Below, one piece after another: positions 13,501-22,186 of a stretch of DNA of 64,000 nt (positions within the stretch are counted from its first letter, which is position 1; each line of letters starts with the position of its first letter). The stretch lies in assembly GCA_031213475.1 (NCBI GenBank), contig JARUPZ010000027.1:4272569-4336568 (forward strand), read 5' to 3'. A program made the position numbers and the translations under genes. This DNA comes from Nereocystis luetkeana (Eukaryota; Sar; Phaeophyceae; Laminariales; Laminariaceae). The notes under the pieces are model-generated. The model did no database searches, was not told the origin of the DNA, and saw only the letters and a program-made list of their open reading frames with translations.

Positions 13501-16500
13501 ATAGGGCTCCAGCACCACGGGCTCCTTCGTCAGAGAGTGTGAGAACAACAACAACAACACATAGAACAGAAACCACTCAACTCACGGCCACACCACCAGT
13601 ATACCTGGTACACGGGTTTGGCCCAAAAAGATGTCAGGTGACATATCATCAAAAGCGAGACGCAAAACGTGCGCTGCCAACGATGTAGGGCCGAGTGTTC
13701 CACACTATACCTAGTAGTTTGGTGTCAGTCAAAGCATGTAAATATGTCACAACGCAAAGTTGCTCTCTGTCAAGGGGTAAAAATGCTGTCTCCTAGCATC
13801 TTTGGTGTGACCAGTACGGACGCCATGGATGCCTATCTCACGGGCGGGGTCGATCGACCAGCAGCGAGCGGCACCAGAATCACCGCCGCCGCCACCACCT
13901 CCACCACCACCTATCGCCACCTACCTCCACAACCACCAGTAAAACAGCGCAAGCACAATAATAATCATCAAAACACAGCCACCATATGTGTGTGTGTGTG
14001 TGTTCTTCACATTAAACCGTTCTTTCTACCCGTCGACATCCAGCACAACCAGTGTCCGTGCCGATTCTTCCATCCTAGAAGAGATACAAGTTCTGTGGTC
14101 ACAAAGCTACGCCACAGAGATACTACGTTGCCACGTGTGCAGTGTTATATATGAGCTGGCACGGCAACAAGGAAGAGTACTTGGGGCAGGGGTGGGAAGA
14201 AATCAGAAAAAAAAACGTCGCCCGTGTAGTGGTAGCGTGGCACTTCTCGGAGCTTGTGGGCCGCGGGTCGAGAAGAAAAACGCCTGCGTCGGGCCGGCTC
14301 CCTTCGCGCAACCAGCAGTGCGGGAAAGTCTTCACGTACAACCGCGCCGACTTGCAGCAGGAAAGAAGAAATACCTGGTATATATATAATAGTAGTTACC
14401 GTCCCGTTTAGCCGAGGAAAAAAAAATAGCGTCCCGCCCCGTCGAAAAGAAAAAAAAAATGCCGTCCCGTCCCGCCGTGGGGAAAAATATTAACCGTCCC
14501 GTCCCGCCGAGGGAAAACATATTTGCCGTCCCGTCGCGCCGAGAGAAAAAAAAATTACCGTCCCGTCCCGTCGTGAAAATCTGTCCCGTTGAATTCTACC
14601 GTCCCGTCCCGTCGAGAAAATGTGCACCCGCTGTCCCGTCCCGCCAACTTTTTATGTCTTCATTTTACCGTCAGGTCCCGTCCCGTTGTCATTTTTTTTC
14701 CCGCCAAACAAGAAAAATCTGTCCCGTCCCGTCCCGCCACGATTCTCAGTCACTGTGATAAGCCTTGTATACTACCAGGTACGAAGTTTAAAACTTCGTG
14801 GCTCGTGGCGTGCGTCAGAAATATCGAAAACTAAACATGCTACATACTGCGATCAAAAGAAGCAGCTGCTGATCGAGGGATTAAGAAGACACACCACCCG
14901 GGTTCTTGAATTTCGCCAACATAATTCCGTGCACACCTATATTATATTGTTGTTGTTCTCACATTAACTCACAATACAATGCAGTCCGTGGTCGCAGGAC
15001 AGGCTCCAATAGCTCTGGAGTGGAAGAAATACCTCAAGTAAAAACAGAGGCAAAAACAAAAAACAACCATACGCACTCCACCACTGCGGACACCAGGGAA
15101 GCGAAAATGAGACTATTAATAGCAGACAAAAACCTAAAAAAGAAAATGAAGCTAAGCAAAAAAACAAAACAAAACAAAAACAGAAGCAGATAGCAAAACG
15201 CAAAAAAAGGCAAAACAGACAATACTAACAAAGACACAAAGAGGTGCATATATTGTTGTTGTTGTTGTTGTTGTTCTCACATTAACTCTCTGACGAAGGA
15301 GTCCGTGGTCACACAAAGGTGCTGGAGCCCTAGGAAGATCCAAAAACAAAAAAAATCGAAAATTCGGCTGCCTCAAAATACACGAGACGGAAAAAGCGCA
15401 CACAAGATAAAACCAATGTGCAAAACTGAACTAACATGGCCGCGGGTATATCCTCTCAACTATAATATAGAAGAGTACCCCCGTTCCCACCACTAACCAC
15501 CTCGTGGCTGCTGACTACAGCGGTATACCAGGTACCAGGTATTGCCTATTTACGGGAGACCATGGTAGTAAATAGGACCAAATATTGTTATTAACAGTAA
15601 AAATACCGATATATCTAGGTTTTTGTGCGTCCTATTTACTATTTTTTTTTTTTTTTTTTTTTCATCCCATTCATTATCTTCGCACATCTTCTCTCTCTCC
15701 TTCCAACTCGTAACTCAGATCCGGGGTCACATAGCAGGCTCTTCTCCCCCCTTCCCGCTACGGTACGTGCCTTCATTTTTTATCGCGAGAAGATTTCAGC
15801 CTTTTCTTCCCTCGTCGACTCGCATCGAATTGTGCCTACCCACGCTGCAAGGCGCTCTCAACAATTGAATCCCTTTTTTTTATTTTTGCAAATAAAGTCA
15901 AAGTCCGACCCTCCTGGGGCTCGAACCCAGGACTCAAAGTAGAATTCGAGGTTAACCACTTGAACCACCGGGGCGACCGGCTATCATACATGTCCCCCCG
16001 TAAGAGAGATCATGATACCGTGAGACGACACAATCGGTCGAGCTACTGCATGGCAGCAAGGAACTTCGGCTGTACCTGTACTTCCGGTGTATGCAATTCT
16101 TTACATGCACACTGGGGGGTTCCACGAGTAATTTGTCACTATTTCGAGGAGGAGTCGCTCGCTCGAGGCTACAGGCGCGTGCTTCATTCGCTCGTGGCCA
16201 GATTCGCCTGCATTCACTATTTTTTAGGGCCTGTTGCACGCACTGAGTATCGAGGACTATTTTTTTTCTAGTTAGTAGCAGGTTGTCCGGTATGTATATG
16301 CACCTGGTAGATGCACAACCCCCACGAGAAGGTGAGCGCGGCCCACAGCAACCCCGTGGCGGTAATGCTGTGCTTGGGCTGTAAAAAATCCTCGCTGGTC
16401 TCTCCTGCGCGGGCATTTGCGGGACAAGTACGAGAGATTTAACTACTGCTGTACCAGTATACCATGATTGTGTACGAACATTAGATTTACGGCAGCAGTA

Positions 16501-17047
16501 CTTCTTTTTTTTTTTACTGCAGTACATACATGCTATATGTGGAACTTCTACGCGCGCGACACACGTGCGACGTGATGGGTTTACACAAACCAACAACAGG
16601 CTCGAGGCGGAGCAGAAGAACAAAAACGAATCAGCCGAAGGATACGAGGGTCGGTATCCCGCATGTTCCAGCAAGAGAGAGCAACAGAGTACCTTGGGTA
16701 CGACATTCGGGAGAGAGTCTGCACACACGAATCTACCAGGATAGACGCGTATTGTTTCACGCAGCGCAGCACGCTCTAATCCTCAACCACATCCGATCCC
16801 CACTCCGCGCTTGTTCAGGGTGGGTTGTCATGCAGCACAAGTTACTGCTGTCCTCACCACCTGACTCTTGCAACAGCGGAGCTCGCAGATTTCCGGTTGG
16901 GTCCGGCGCATCATCATCGTCGTGGCGCTTGCTAGAGTTGAGACTCTGCTCAGCCCGAGCTTTCCGCAAGACCTCCACCAGGGCTGCAATCAATATATAT
17001 CCTGCCGGAAGCCACCATTCTAACGCGATCGGGTCGAGCAGCCGCAT
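365..17047 (-). CDS. ABCC/MRP-type ABC transporter, 3' part beyond window
   Basis: An ATP-driven membrane exporter of the ABCC (multidrug-resistance-protein-like) family, reconstructed by eye from twelve exons: 17047-16858, 16404-16304, 9009-8705, 8376-8178, 7669-7208, 6763-6599, 5158-4979, 4447-4349, 3834-3643, 3042-2866, 1536-1285 and 549-365. All joins keep phase, and most introns are phase 0. The product so far is about 836 residues: a short N-terminal membrane region, the first transmembrane domain, and nucleotide-binding domain 1 through the Q-loop. The signature motif, second membrane domain and second nucleotide-binding domain must lie left of base 1. The start at 17047 is tentative, because a good acceptor (pyrimidine tract plus TAG, about 17063-17080) lies just upstream and could mean an earlier exon. 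The first exon's donor is ambiguous by 3 bp (16858 or 16861). Intron 2 is 7.3 kb and full of repeats. Substrate cannot be inferred. Confidence 0.85.
1758..1985. repeat. AGATAGATCATCTACAG minisatellite
   Basis: Degenerate tandem units of about 16-25 bp built from AGATAGATCA and TCATCTACAGA. They lie within the intron between the transporter exons at 1285-1536 and 2866-3042. The remainder of that intron (1986-2865) shows no coding signal that I recognise. Confidence 0.8.
2866..9009 (-). CDS. ABCC transporter, first transmembrane domain (exons 3-10)
   Basis: Eight exons encode the linker and first six-helix domain. Exon 4 carries the family's pre-domain pattern ([24 protein letters not shown]). 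Exon 5 (7669-7208) has an acidic, Ala-rich insert before [20 protein letters not shown]. Exon 6 has [19 protein letters not shown], matching the cytosolic loop of MRPs. Exons 7-8 join as GEAMQ plus [11 protein letters not shown], the classic helix 4-5 loop. Exon 9 holds [14 protein letters not shown] and helix 6. Exon 10 has [13 protein letters not shown] followed by a Gly/Asn-rich linker and the A-loop-like NGTFAW just before nucleotide-binding domain 1. The intron after exon 7 appears to start with GC rather than GT. Intron 6 (5159-6598) contains a hAT-like element. Confidence 0.88.
3341..3590. repeat. 22-bp minisatellite, ACACCAACAGCCACCTATTG unit
   Basis: About ten head-to-tail units of roughly 22 bp (ACACCAACRGCMACYTATTG plus GT) lie in the intron before transporter exon 10. 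The units abut with no unique spacers, so this is not a CRISPR array. Confidence 0.85.
4856..4978 (-). repeat. Tandem duplication starting at an exon donor
   Basis: Two units of about 60 bp (about 4923-4978 and 4856-4922) share GCGAGAGG, GTGGTTGGCTCCGTGT and CTACTGTGGCGGCAGA-like segments. The first unit begins exactly at the GC donor of the exon ending at 4979. The second repeats that donor inside the intron. Confidence 0.7.
5420..6456. mobile_element. Non-autonomous hAT-like element
   Basis: Terminal inverted repeats TAGAGGTGTAC (5420-5430) and GTACACCTCTA (6446-6456) are flanked by 8-bp direct repeats CAACAAAG (5412-5419) and CAACAAGG (6457-6464). Eight-base target duplications with TAGAG-type ends are typical of hAT transposons. 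Subterminal regions are dense in CGGGTACTCG / CGAGTACCCG-like repeats, the usual layout of hAT transposase-binding regions. No transposase is encoded. It sits in a transporter intron. Confidence 0.75.
9145..9240. repeat. Two-copy ~50-bp tandem repeat with hairpins
   Basis: The segment GATGTGGGGAGATCCTCACATC, then a spacer and GGTACTAGTATGCGTGA, occurs twice. Each unit contains a perfect or near-perfect short hairpin. It lies within transporter intron 2. Confidence 0.65.
9484..9589. mobile_element. MITE family M2, copy 1
   Basis: A 106-bp element with inverted ends ATTACGGGGGATCATAGTTA and TAACTATGGTCCCCCGTAAT and an AT-rich centre (CCAAATATTG, TAGGTTTTTATG). Two more copies at 13394 and 15548 share ends and centre. 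Target duplication is not clear. Confidence 0.75.
10257..10445 (+). mobile_element. Short interspersed repeat R2, copy 1
   Basis: Contains the R2 core: GTATTCTTCACATTGAACCG, CTACCCGTCGACATCCAGCA, CAACCAGTGTCC, a GCCGATTCTTAAATCCT stretch, TGTGGTC and GCCACAGAGATACTAC. Other copies are at 12967 (minus), 13985, 19484, 47458 (minus) and 52995 (minus). Confidence 0.65.
11060..12060 (-). mobile_element. Degenerate non-LTR retrotransposon (reverse transcriptase 3' part)
   Basis: The minus strand carries the C-terminal third of a LINE-type reverse transcriptase protein in broken frames. From 12033 it reads [37 protein letters not shown], then [16 protein letters not shown]. Downstream, in another frame (about 11600-11440), come [18 protein letters not shown] and [12 protein letters not shown]. 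Near 11320-11200 comes [18 protein letters not shown]. This order matches the thumb/connection region of the widespread endonuclease-reverse transcriptase LINE family. Stops and frame changes between pieces show it is dead. It is inserted in transporter intron 2, same orientation as the host gene. The 5' part (endonuclease, catalytic palm) is missing. Confidence 0.8.
12967..13265 (-). mobile_element. Short interspersed repeat R2, long copy
   Basis: On the minus strand this runs from a CA-dinucleotide tract (13258-13270) through the TTCACATTAAACCG core to AAAGAAACAATCAAAGAG. It matches 47458-47766 almost base for base over about 300 bp, so this appears to be near full length. No protein coding is apparent. 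Family class (SINE or other) is unresolved because no Pol III boxes are obvious. Confidence 0.7.
13394..13502. mobile_element. MITE family M2, copy 2
   Basis: Starts ATTACGGGGGATCATAGTTA and ends with the inverted equivalent (TTAACTATG, then a C run and GTAAT). The inner sequence is inverted relative to copy 1. Confidence 0.75.
13558..14768 (+). mobile_element. Repeat family X copy A, with CCGTCCCGTCCCGCCG array
   Basis: Matches copy B at 56500-57520 from AACTCACGGCCACACCACCA to GATTCTCAGTCACTGTGATA. The 3' half (14400-14750) is an array of CCGTCCCGTCCCGCC-like units separated by A-rich spacers. Copy A contains an R2 element (about 13985-14150) that copy B lacks, so copy B shows the empty site. 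No recognisable protein. The remainder of this intron region (14769-16303) holds R3, M2 and SINE copies. Confidence 0.75.
13985..14150 (+). mobile_element. Short interspersed repeat R2 inserted in family X copy A
   Basis: Begins with a GT-dinucleotide run and TTCTTCACATTAAACCG and ends CACGTGTGCAGTG. The homologous position in copy B (about 56908-56912) reads straight from CAGCCACC to ATGAGCTGGC, so this is an insertion. Confidence 0.75.
14941..15050 (+). repeat. Interspersed repeat R3, copy 1
   Basis: TTGTTGTTCTCACATTAACTCACAATACAATGCAGTC-type head, then GTGGTCGCAGGACAGGCTCC and AGCTCTGGAGTGGAAGAAAT. Related copies or parts are at about 15245-15340, 17405-17530, 18030-18095 and 63625-63800. 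Confidence 0.6.
15548..16003. mobile_element. MITE family M2, copy 3, split by a SINE
   Basis: The left end (ATTTACGGGAGACCATGG) and centre (GGACCAAATATTG, CTAGGTTTTTGTG) run to 15641. The right end (GTCCCCCCGTAA, 15992-16003) resumes after a reversed SINE, giving a nested insertion. Confidence 0.7.
15642..15981 (-). mobile_element. tRNA-derived SINE S1, copy 1
   Basis: On the minus strand it starts with a tRNA-like head: GGTGGTTCAAGTGGTTAACC contains an A box and GGTTCGAGCCCCAGGAGGGT contains a B box. An ~250-bp tail follows and it ends in poly-A (plus-strand T run 15642-15662). The plus-strand reading frames here are incidental. Confidence 0.85.
16304..17047 (-). CDS. ABCC transporter, N-terminal exons 1-2
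   Basis: Exon 1 (17047 to about 16858) begins MRLLDP and encodes one hydrophobic stretch ([20 protein letters not shown]). A charged linker with a DDDD run and the motif PLLQES follows. Exon 2 (16404-16304) continues from a phase-1 join with [18 protein letters not shown], then a second hydrophobic stretch ending CIYQ at a CAG|GTGCAT donor. Exon 2 ends in phase 0 and exon 3 at 9009 begins in phase 0, so the join is consistent although the intron is 7.3 kb. The assignment of these two exons to the transporter rests on phase, strand and hydrophobicity rather than a diagnostic motif. cDNA could show that they belong to a separate short gene. Confidence 0.6.
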
Positions 17048-17176
17048 AATATCCAGGTCCTCTATGAGAGAGGGAGCATAAATTAACTGAGAACTGAGGC
17101 TCCGATCCTATACCGGGGCAACATTTTCCAAGGCATTGAATTATTGGGATGTTTTCCTCGGGGAGAGTTTGTTCAA

Positions 17177-17269
17177 CCCTTACAGGACTGCAGTCAGTCC
17201 CGCTCTGGGACAAACTACTCGGAATTTGAGTGGTTCGTCCCAGAAACGGGACTGCGGTTCTAAAAGGGG
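17177..17269. mobile_element. TTAA-type MITE M1, copy 1
   Basis: A 93-bp element starting CCCTTACAGGACTGCAGTC and ending GGGACTGCGGTTCTAAAAGGGG, flanked by TCAA (left) and TTAA (right). The CCCTTT...AAAGGG ends with TTAA flanks are piggyBac-like. Confidence 0.7.
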
Positions 17270-17273
17270 TAAC

Positions 17274-18360
17274 TTGGTTTTAAAATAAGGCGCGTAAGCG
17301 CGAAGCGCGAGCCTTTTGATCCTCTAGGTTTTTAAAGGAAAAAAAGCCTCTTCATAACGTCTCGCATACGACGGTACCTTGCGTTGAGTTTTTCTGTTTG
17401 TGTGTGTTGTTGTTCCCATGAACCCATCGCCACAATATGATACCTGGTACACTGCAGTCCGTGGTCGCATGACAGGCTCCAATAACTCTGAGTGGAAGAA
17501 ATACCTCGGGAAAACAAAAACGAGCAAAGAGTAGTACACATGATAACTAAAGCCAGGAATGTTTCCATTGATCAACGTTGCTTGCCGGATGGCAAGCCTA
17601 ATAATAATAATATGTAACGTACATTTATCTACTATTCTACACCTCAGACACAAAAGTGAGGTCCGCGCACGTTCGTACCAGGTACCAGATACATGAGATA
17701 CGCTGTACAAGTCGACAGAAACCGGGAACCGGGAAGAAGACCGCAAACTACGAACGTCTTATCATACAATTTGTAAATTCAGTAAAAAATGGGGTATAGA
17801 CCTATAATAATAGACGAACGTATTACGTAGGTTGCAAAGCAGTATCAATCAACTATTTAATCAGTCGACCTCACAGCGAGGTCCCCTCACAGCTGACGTA
17901 CCAGGTATTTCATAATGAGGCGCGCGAGCGAAGCGAGCCTTTTTTTACTTGCAGCTTGGTTTTTAACAAAGTAAAAAAAAGCCTCTCCATAGTGGCTCGG
18001 ATACGAGGGTAGGGTGCCTTGTTTTGAGTTTTTCTGTTGTTGTTGTTGTTGTTGTTGTTGTTCTCACATTAACTCACAATACAATGCAGTGGTCTGTGTG
18101 TGTGTTTTATGTGTGTGTGAGTTGGTGTGTGTGATTCAACATTTTTTTGGTCCACCTTTCACCACCGCGCTCGACGCACACGCCACCAAATCCAGTCCCC
18201 GCGGGCTCTGTGCATGCACACACACGCAAGACACTTTCTCGTCCTGGTGGGGTGGAAAATCGTTCGCAGTTCGTCGAGCTATGAAATAGGTGCGGCAACG
18301 CGTGTAGGCACATGTCTGTGCTGGGCCGTTTTCCAAAATACAAAATCATAACGGTTTTTT
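17274..18360. other. Non-coding stretch with R3 copies
   Basis: Upstream of the putative transporter start. Contains two R3-like segments (17405-17530, 18030-18095), a GTT-repeat tract (18038-18062) and two AAGGCGCGYRAGCGAAGCGAGCC-like sequences near 17290 and 17920. I see no convincing exon. Confidence 0.5.
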
Positions 18361-18364
18361 TATG

Positions 18365-18565
18365 CCTGCCAACAGCAGGCAGACTGTGCCTGTCCACAGC
18401 ATGCACACTGTGCCTGCCCACAGCACGCAGACTATGCTTGTCCACAGCAGGCAGACTGGGCCTGTCCACAGTAGGCAGACTGGGTCTATCCACAGCAGGC
18501 AGATTAAGCCTGTCCGCAGCACTCCACAGCAGGGAGACTGGGCCTGTCCACAGCAGGCAGACGGC
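18365..18565. repeat. 24-bp minisatellite, CCTGTCCACAGCAGGCAGAC unit
   Basis: About eight contiguous degenerate units (CTGTCCACAGCAGGCAGACTG and variants). No spacers between them. Confidence 0.8.
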
Positions 18566-18719
18566 TTTGTTCAGCTCTGTCTTCTACCTACGTACCAGGT
18601 AACAACTATTAATAACGAAACCCAACTACGAGTAGTCATAGGCAGACTTCGCCTGTCTGTCCACAGCAACGTTCCGGCCATGTGCTGCAGGTGATATTGT
18701 CAGGCCTACCCTCCTACTG

Positions 18720-19480
18720 ATGAGGGGACGGAGAAACAGGAGAAAATCTGCTGTAGATGTTGTACAGCAGTCAGTAGTAGTGGTGGCACCTGCTACGAGA
18801 ACCTCTGTTGGATACATGTATGTCATGTCAGGTTGTAGATATTTCGTCTTCAAATTACGAGTGTGGAATCAGGAACCACACACACAACATCGAGTACGGT
18901 GTGCAAAGGACTCAAGGGTTAAACCGACACAAGCCGAGCGTACTGCGACGCTGACCCTGGCCTCGTGGGTCCTACTGCTACTGCTGCTGCTGTTTTGCTG
19001 CTGGAGAAGCTCTGACGTAGATGTTGCACAGCTGCAGTAGTTGTGGCACCTGCTACGAGAAGCTCTTGTTGGGCATGCGATGTTCGTGTTGTCGTCTCGA
19101 AAATATTATCCCGACTTTCGAGGTGGGAAGCAGGAAACATATAAAAAAAACGAGTGCAGGGTACGTACTACGAATGTGTATATGAACGCGTACAAAGGGT
19201 GCAAGGGTTAGACCGACAAGCCGAGCGTACGGCGACGCTGACCCTGGCCTCGTGTGTCCTACTCCTACTGCTGCTGCTGCTGCTGCTATGGTGCGGGAGG
19301 CGCATTGCTGCTGTAGATGTCGTACATCAGTCCAAGTAAAATTGTGGTGGCACCTGTTACTAAACAGAAGCTCTTTCTGTTGGACAAAACATGTTATACG
19401 CAGATTTTTCGTTCTCAAATTACTGTTGTGTTGTGATGAATTTCAACCAGAAAACATTGCTGGACAAAACATGGCAAGTG
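18720..19480 (+). repeat. Three-unit ~250-bp degenerate tandem repeat
   Basis: Each unit contains GCTGTAGATGTYGTACA, GTGGTGGCACCTGYTACGAG, a GAGGTGGRAANCAGGA segment and AAGCCGAGCGTACNGCGACG with a GCT-repeat run. The units have diverged strongly. No coding signal was found. Confidence 0.6.
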
Positions 19481-19483
19481 TTG

Positions 19484-19585
19484 TGTGTTCTTGACTCTTT
19501 CTACCCGTCGACATCCAGCACCACACAGCAGTGTCGGTGCCGATTCCTCAATCCCGGAGAGATACAAGTTCTGTGGTCACAGCAG
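19484..19585 (+). mobile_element. Short interspersed repeat R2, partial
   Basis: TTCTACCCGTCGACATCCAG through GATACAAGTTCTGTGGTCAC. Both flanking parts of the long copies are missing. Confidence 0.6.
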
Positions 19586-19830
19586 TGCAGATTTCGTCTT
19601 CAAATTAATATGCCGGATTCGAGGTGGAAACCAGGATACACCCGACAAAATCCAGTACTTTTTCATATATCAAGAGCAGGAGAGGCCAAGAACATTTACA
19701 AAAAATATTGAGATGCGCCCACTACGGCGTACCAGTGGTACAAAGCAGTACGTATAGTACGTACGTGGTAGTACTATCTTCCACGGACCACCATGTTTCA
19801 CCGGCTCCGCCGGGGTTGGAGGGTTGGCGG

Positions 19831-20098
19831 GTAGTACGCTGAGCCTGCTTGTGACGGCCGGACGTGTGGTGGGCGTACTGGGCCAGGCGTTCCATCAACA
19901 GCTCCGTTTGCGGGGACAGCCGCTCGATGTCACCCGCCATGAGCTTGTCCAGATAGATAAGCTGGGCAACAGGGAGCTGGACAAGCTCATGGCGGATGAC
20001 ATCGAGCGGCTGTCCCCGCAAACGGAGCTGTTGATGGAACGCCTGGCCCAGTACGCCCACCACACGTCCGGTCGTCACAAGCAGGCTCAGCGTACTAC
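19831..20098. repeat. 122-bp near-perfect inverted repeat (hairpin)
   Basis: The left arm 19831-19952 and right arm 19977-20098 are reverse complements with two mismatches by my reading, separated by a 24-bp loop. Reading the right arm in the plus direction gives DKLMADDIERLSPQTELLME and on to SGRHKQAQRTT, an open, protein-like frame, so the arms may derive from a coding fragment. No flanking duplication was seen. Confidence 0.9.
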
Positions 20099-20467
20099 CG
20101 TCCTGCCGTCGACGCCAATCTTAGTAGGGCCTAAGCTTCTATCTGCTGCGCGGGTGTTACGAGCACCACGGTCTTCGGCGATACGCGTCGAGAGCAACAC
20201 ACGTGTAAACAGCAAAAGGATGGGCACGCGGTGTAACTTGGACAACCAACGGGACGAGACAGACAAAACGAGTAGCCCGGGTGGGTGATCAAGCACACCC
20301 ACCCGCCAACCGCCAACTCACTGTCGACATGGTGGTCCGCGGTATAGTAGGGGACACTACGCCCTAAGTAAGCGGTTAAAGAGACAAGGACAAAAGCCCC
20401 TCGGGGTGCTAGCCCTGTGGGGGTACGGGAGTCCCCTTTGAGGGGACAGACGCCTTGAAGTTATAAC

Positions 20468-20770
20468 AAAGAATTATCGGACTTCCTGCTCGATAACGAC
20501 ATCAGGCTCATTTTTTCTATGAAACCGTCAAAACGAACGCCTCGCAACTCTGTAAGCGGAATCAAAAGAGGTGTTTTTCATAGCTAAAAACACAAAAGTC
20601 TCTCACAACAACACCGCCAGCTTGGTCTCCAAACAGCCACAGGTGAGCCCCTACAGCCGTGTGCGGGTGTCCCGACACAAGGTAGAAGTAAAACTGTAGC
20701 TGTCTTGCCCAGCGAGGCTCTGGTCCGCTTTCAGTACGTAGTGCAAATAAAAAGTTGGTGTGCTTTTTTT
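20468..20770 (-). repeat. Dispersed ~300-bp repeat R4, copy 1
   Basis: Inverted relative to 46812-47118, with roughly 90% identity by eye. Both copies keep the same open frame in the same repeat orientation (here minus), ending SGHPHTAVGAHLWLFGDQAG, then VVVRDFCVF and EKHLF before a stop. A preserved frame in two diverged copies suggests a fragment of a mobile-element protein of unknown type. Confidence 0.6.
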
Positions 20771-22186
20771 TCTGTTTTCGGCTCCCTTCTTTCTTCTCGT
20801 GGTGTGTCCCTTGCTAATGATCAAGAAGCAAAATCGATCGCGCGGGACCATTGGAACGCACGAAGGCAGTCAGGGCATCGACACCCCGAAGCCAGGGCAG
20901 CACACTCAGCCCCTTGCCCAGCTTCGTATTGGATCTGTTTAACCTCTATATATATCTCATTGCAGTTGTCCTCAGCCCTGATCATCACCAGACGATGACG
21001 ACTTGTCCAAGTATTTTTATAAAAACAAAATTCGTCACAGCTGCTGTGAGTACTACCGATTTGTTTTGCCGCCCGCGCTGTCTTTTTGTTGTTGTTTCCC
21101 CTCTTTACCCAGGCGGACTAATTATCGAGTAAGTCATGTACGTCGTGGGATGGTCCGTATGATACCGATCCTATATATATATACCAAAACCTTGCGTGTG
21201 CTACACGCTGCCAGGGAGAGTGCCATAGATGTCGAGTCGAACCGGGGAACCTACCCTCACAGATACCAATATCATGTACATAGTACACTGCTGTACATCG
21301 TACAGCAGTGGTGCACCGACATACGGGTACAACAGAGGGGTGTGTCACTCTACTTCCACCTTTCTGTTATACTCGCATATATGTACCCTGTTCCTCTATT
21401 AATAGTTGGATGACCGACGTAAGAGATATGCCTCTTACATCGGCAGAAAACCATTACACACGGTGTCCACCAGGATAGAAATGGCGGCAGTGACAACTTT
21501 GAAGTTTGTTGTTGGCGTCATTTGGCCGCGGTGCAGGACGTCCAAGAAGTGCATGAATGTGACGCCTTCCCTTGTTTCGTGAATGCGGCGGTAGCGTGTC
21601 CACGACAACATTTTTTCATTGACTCTTGTCGTCCTGATCCCACAGCATTATTGAATTGTACACCCATCACAGGCTCTGTTTGCGTGCATGTATATATTAC
21701 TCGTACAGCCCTTTTCTTGCTTCAAATAAGTACCAGGTGCCATTCACATTCCAAGAACGTAGTGTGTCCCCAAAATGTATGTCCCCGAAAAAATTGTTCA
21801 GCTCCGTGCAGTTATCAAGGCTTTGCAGCCACCAGCCTTGTTATCGTTTGAAGAGTGTTTGCACGTATATGTTTTTTTGAACAAAACAGCACCCCAATTC
21901 TCCGTCAGGATAAATACTACCTATTAATAGTACTGCTGTAGTTTGCCCATCATTAGCTGGTTGCTACTTGCTCCCGCTACATTTCTATCTATTTACATTG
22001 CACCTGGTATGAACAAAATAATAAAGCATCAGCTGTTAGATCTAAATGATCCTGATGCTCATCTTTGCAAGCTGTGTGTGACACATAGTATGTCCTGATG
22101 GTAACCCGTTCAACTTGTGTTTGCTGTCTCTCTGTCGTTCTTTCTCTCTAAGGTGCTCAATAGAAGAAGCATTTTCCATCGGTTGT

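Noticed and set aside
14254..14834. Plus-strand frames with repeated SRPAVPSR-type peptides
   Set aside because: Translation of the CCGTCCCG array in repeat family X; the frames shift between units.
17045..17213. Coding extension upstream of the transporter start
   Set aside because: No motif supports it, and an acceptor-like site sits between; left as a possibility only.
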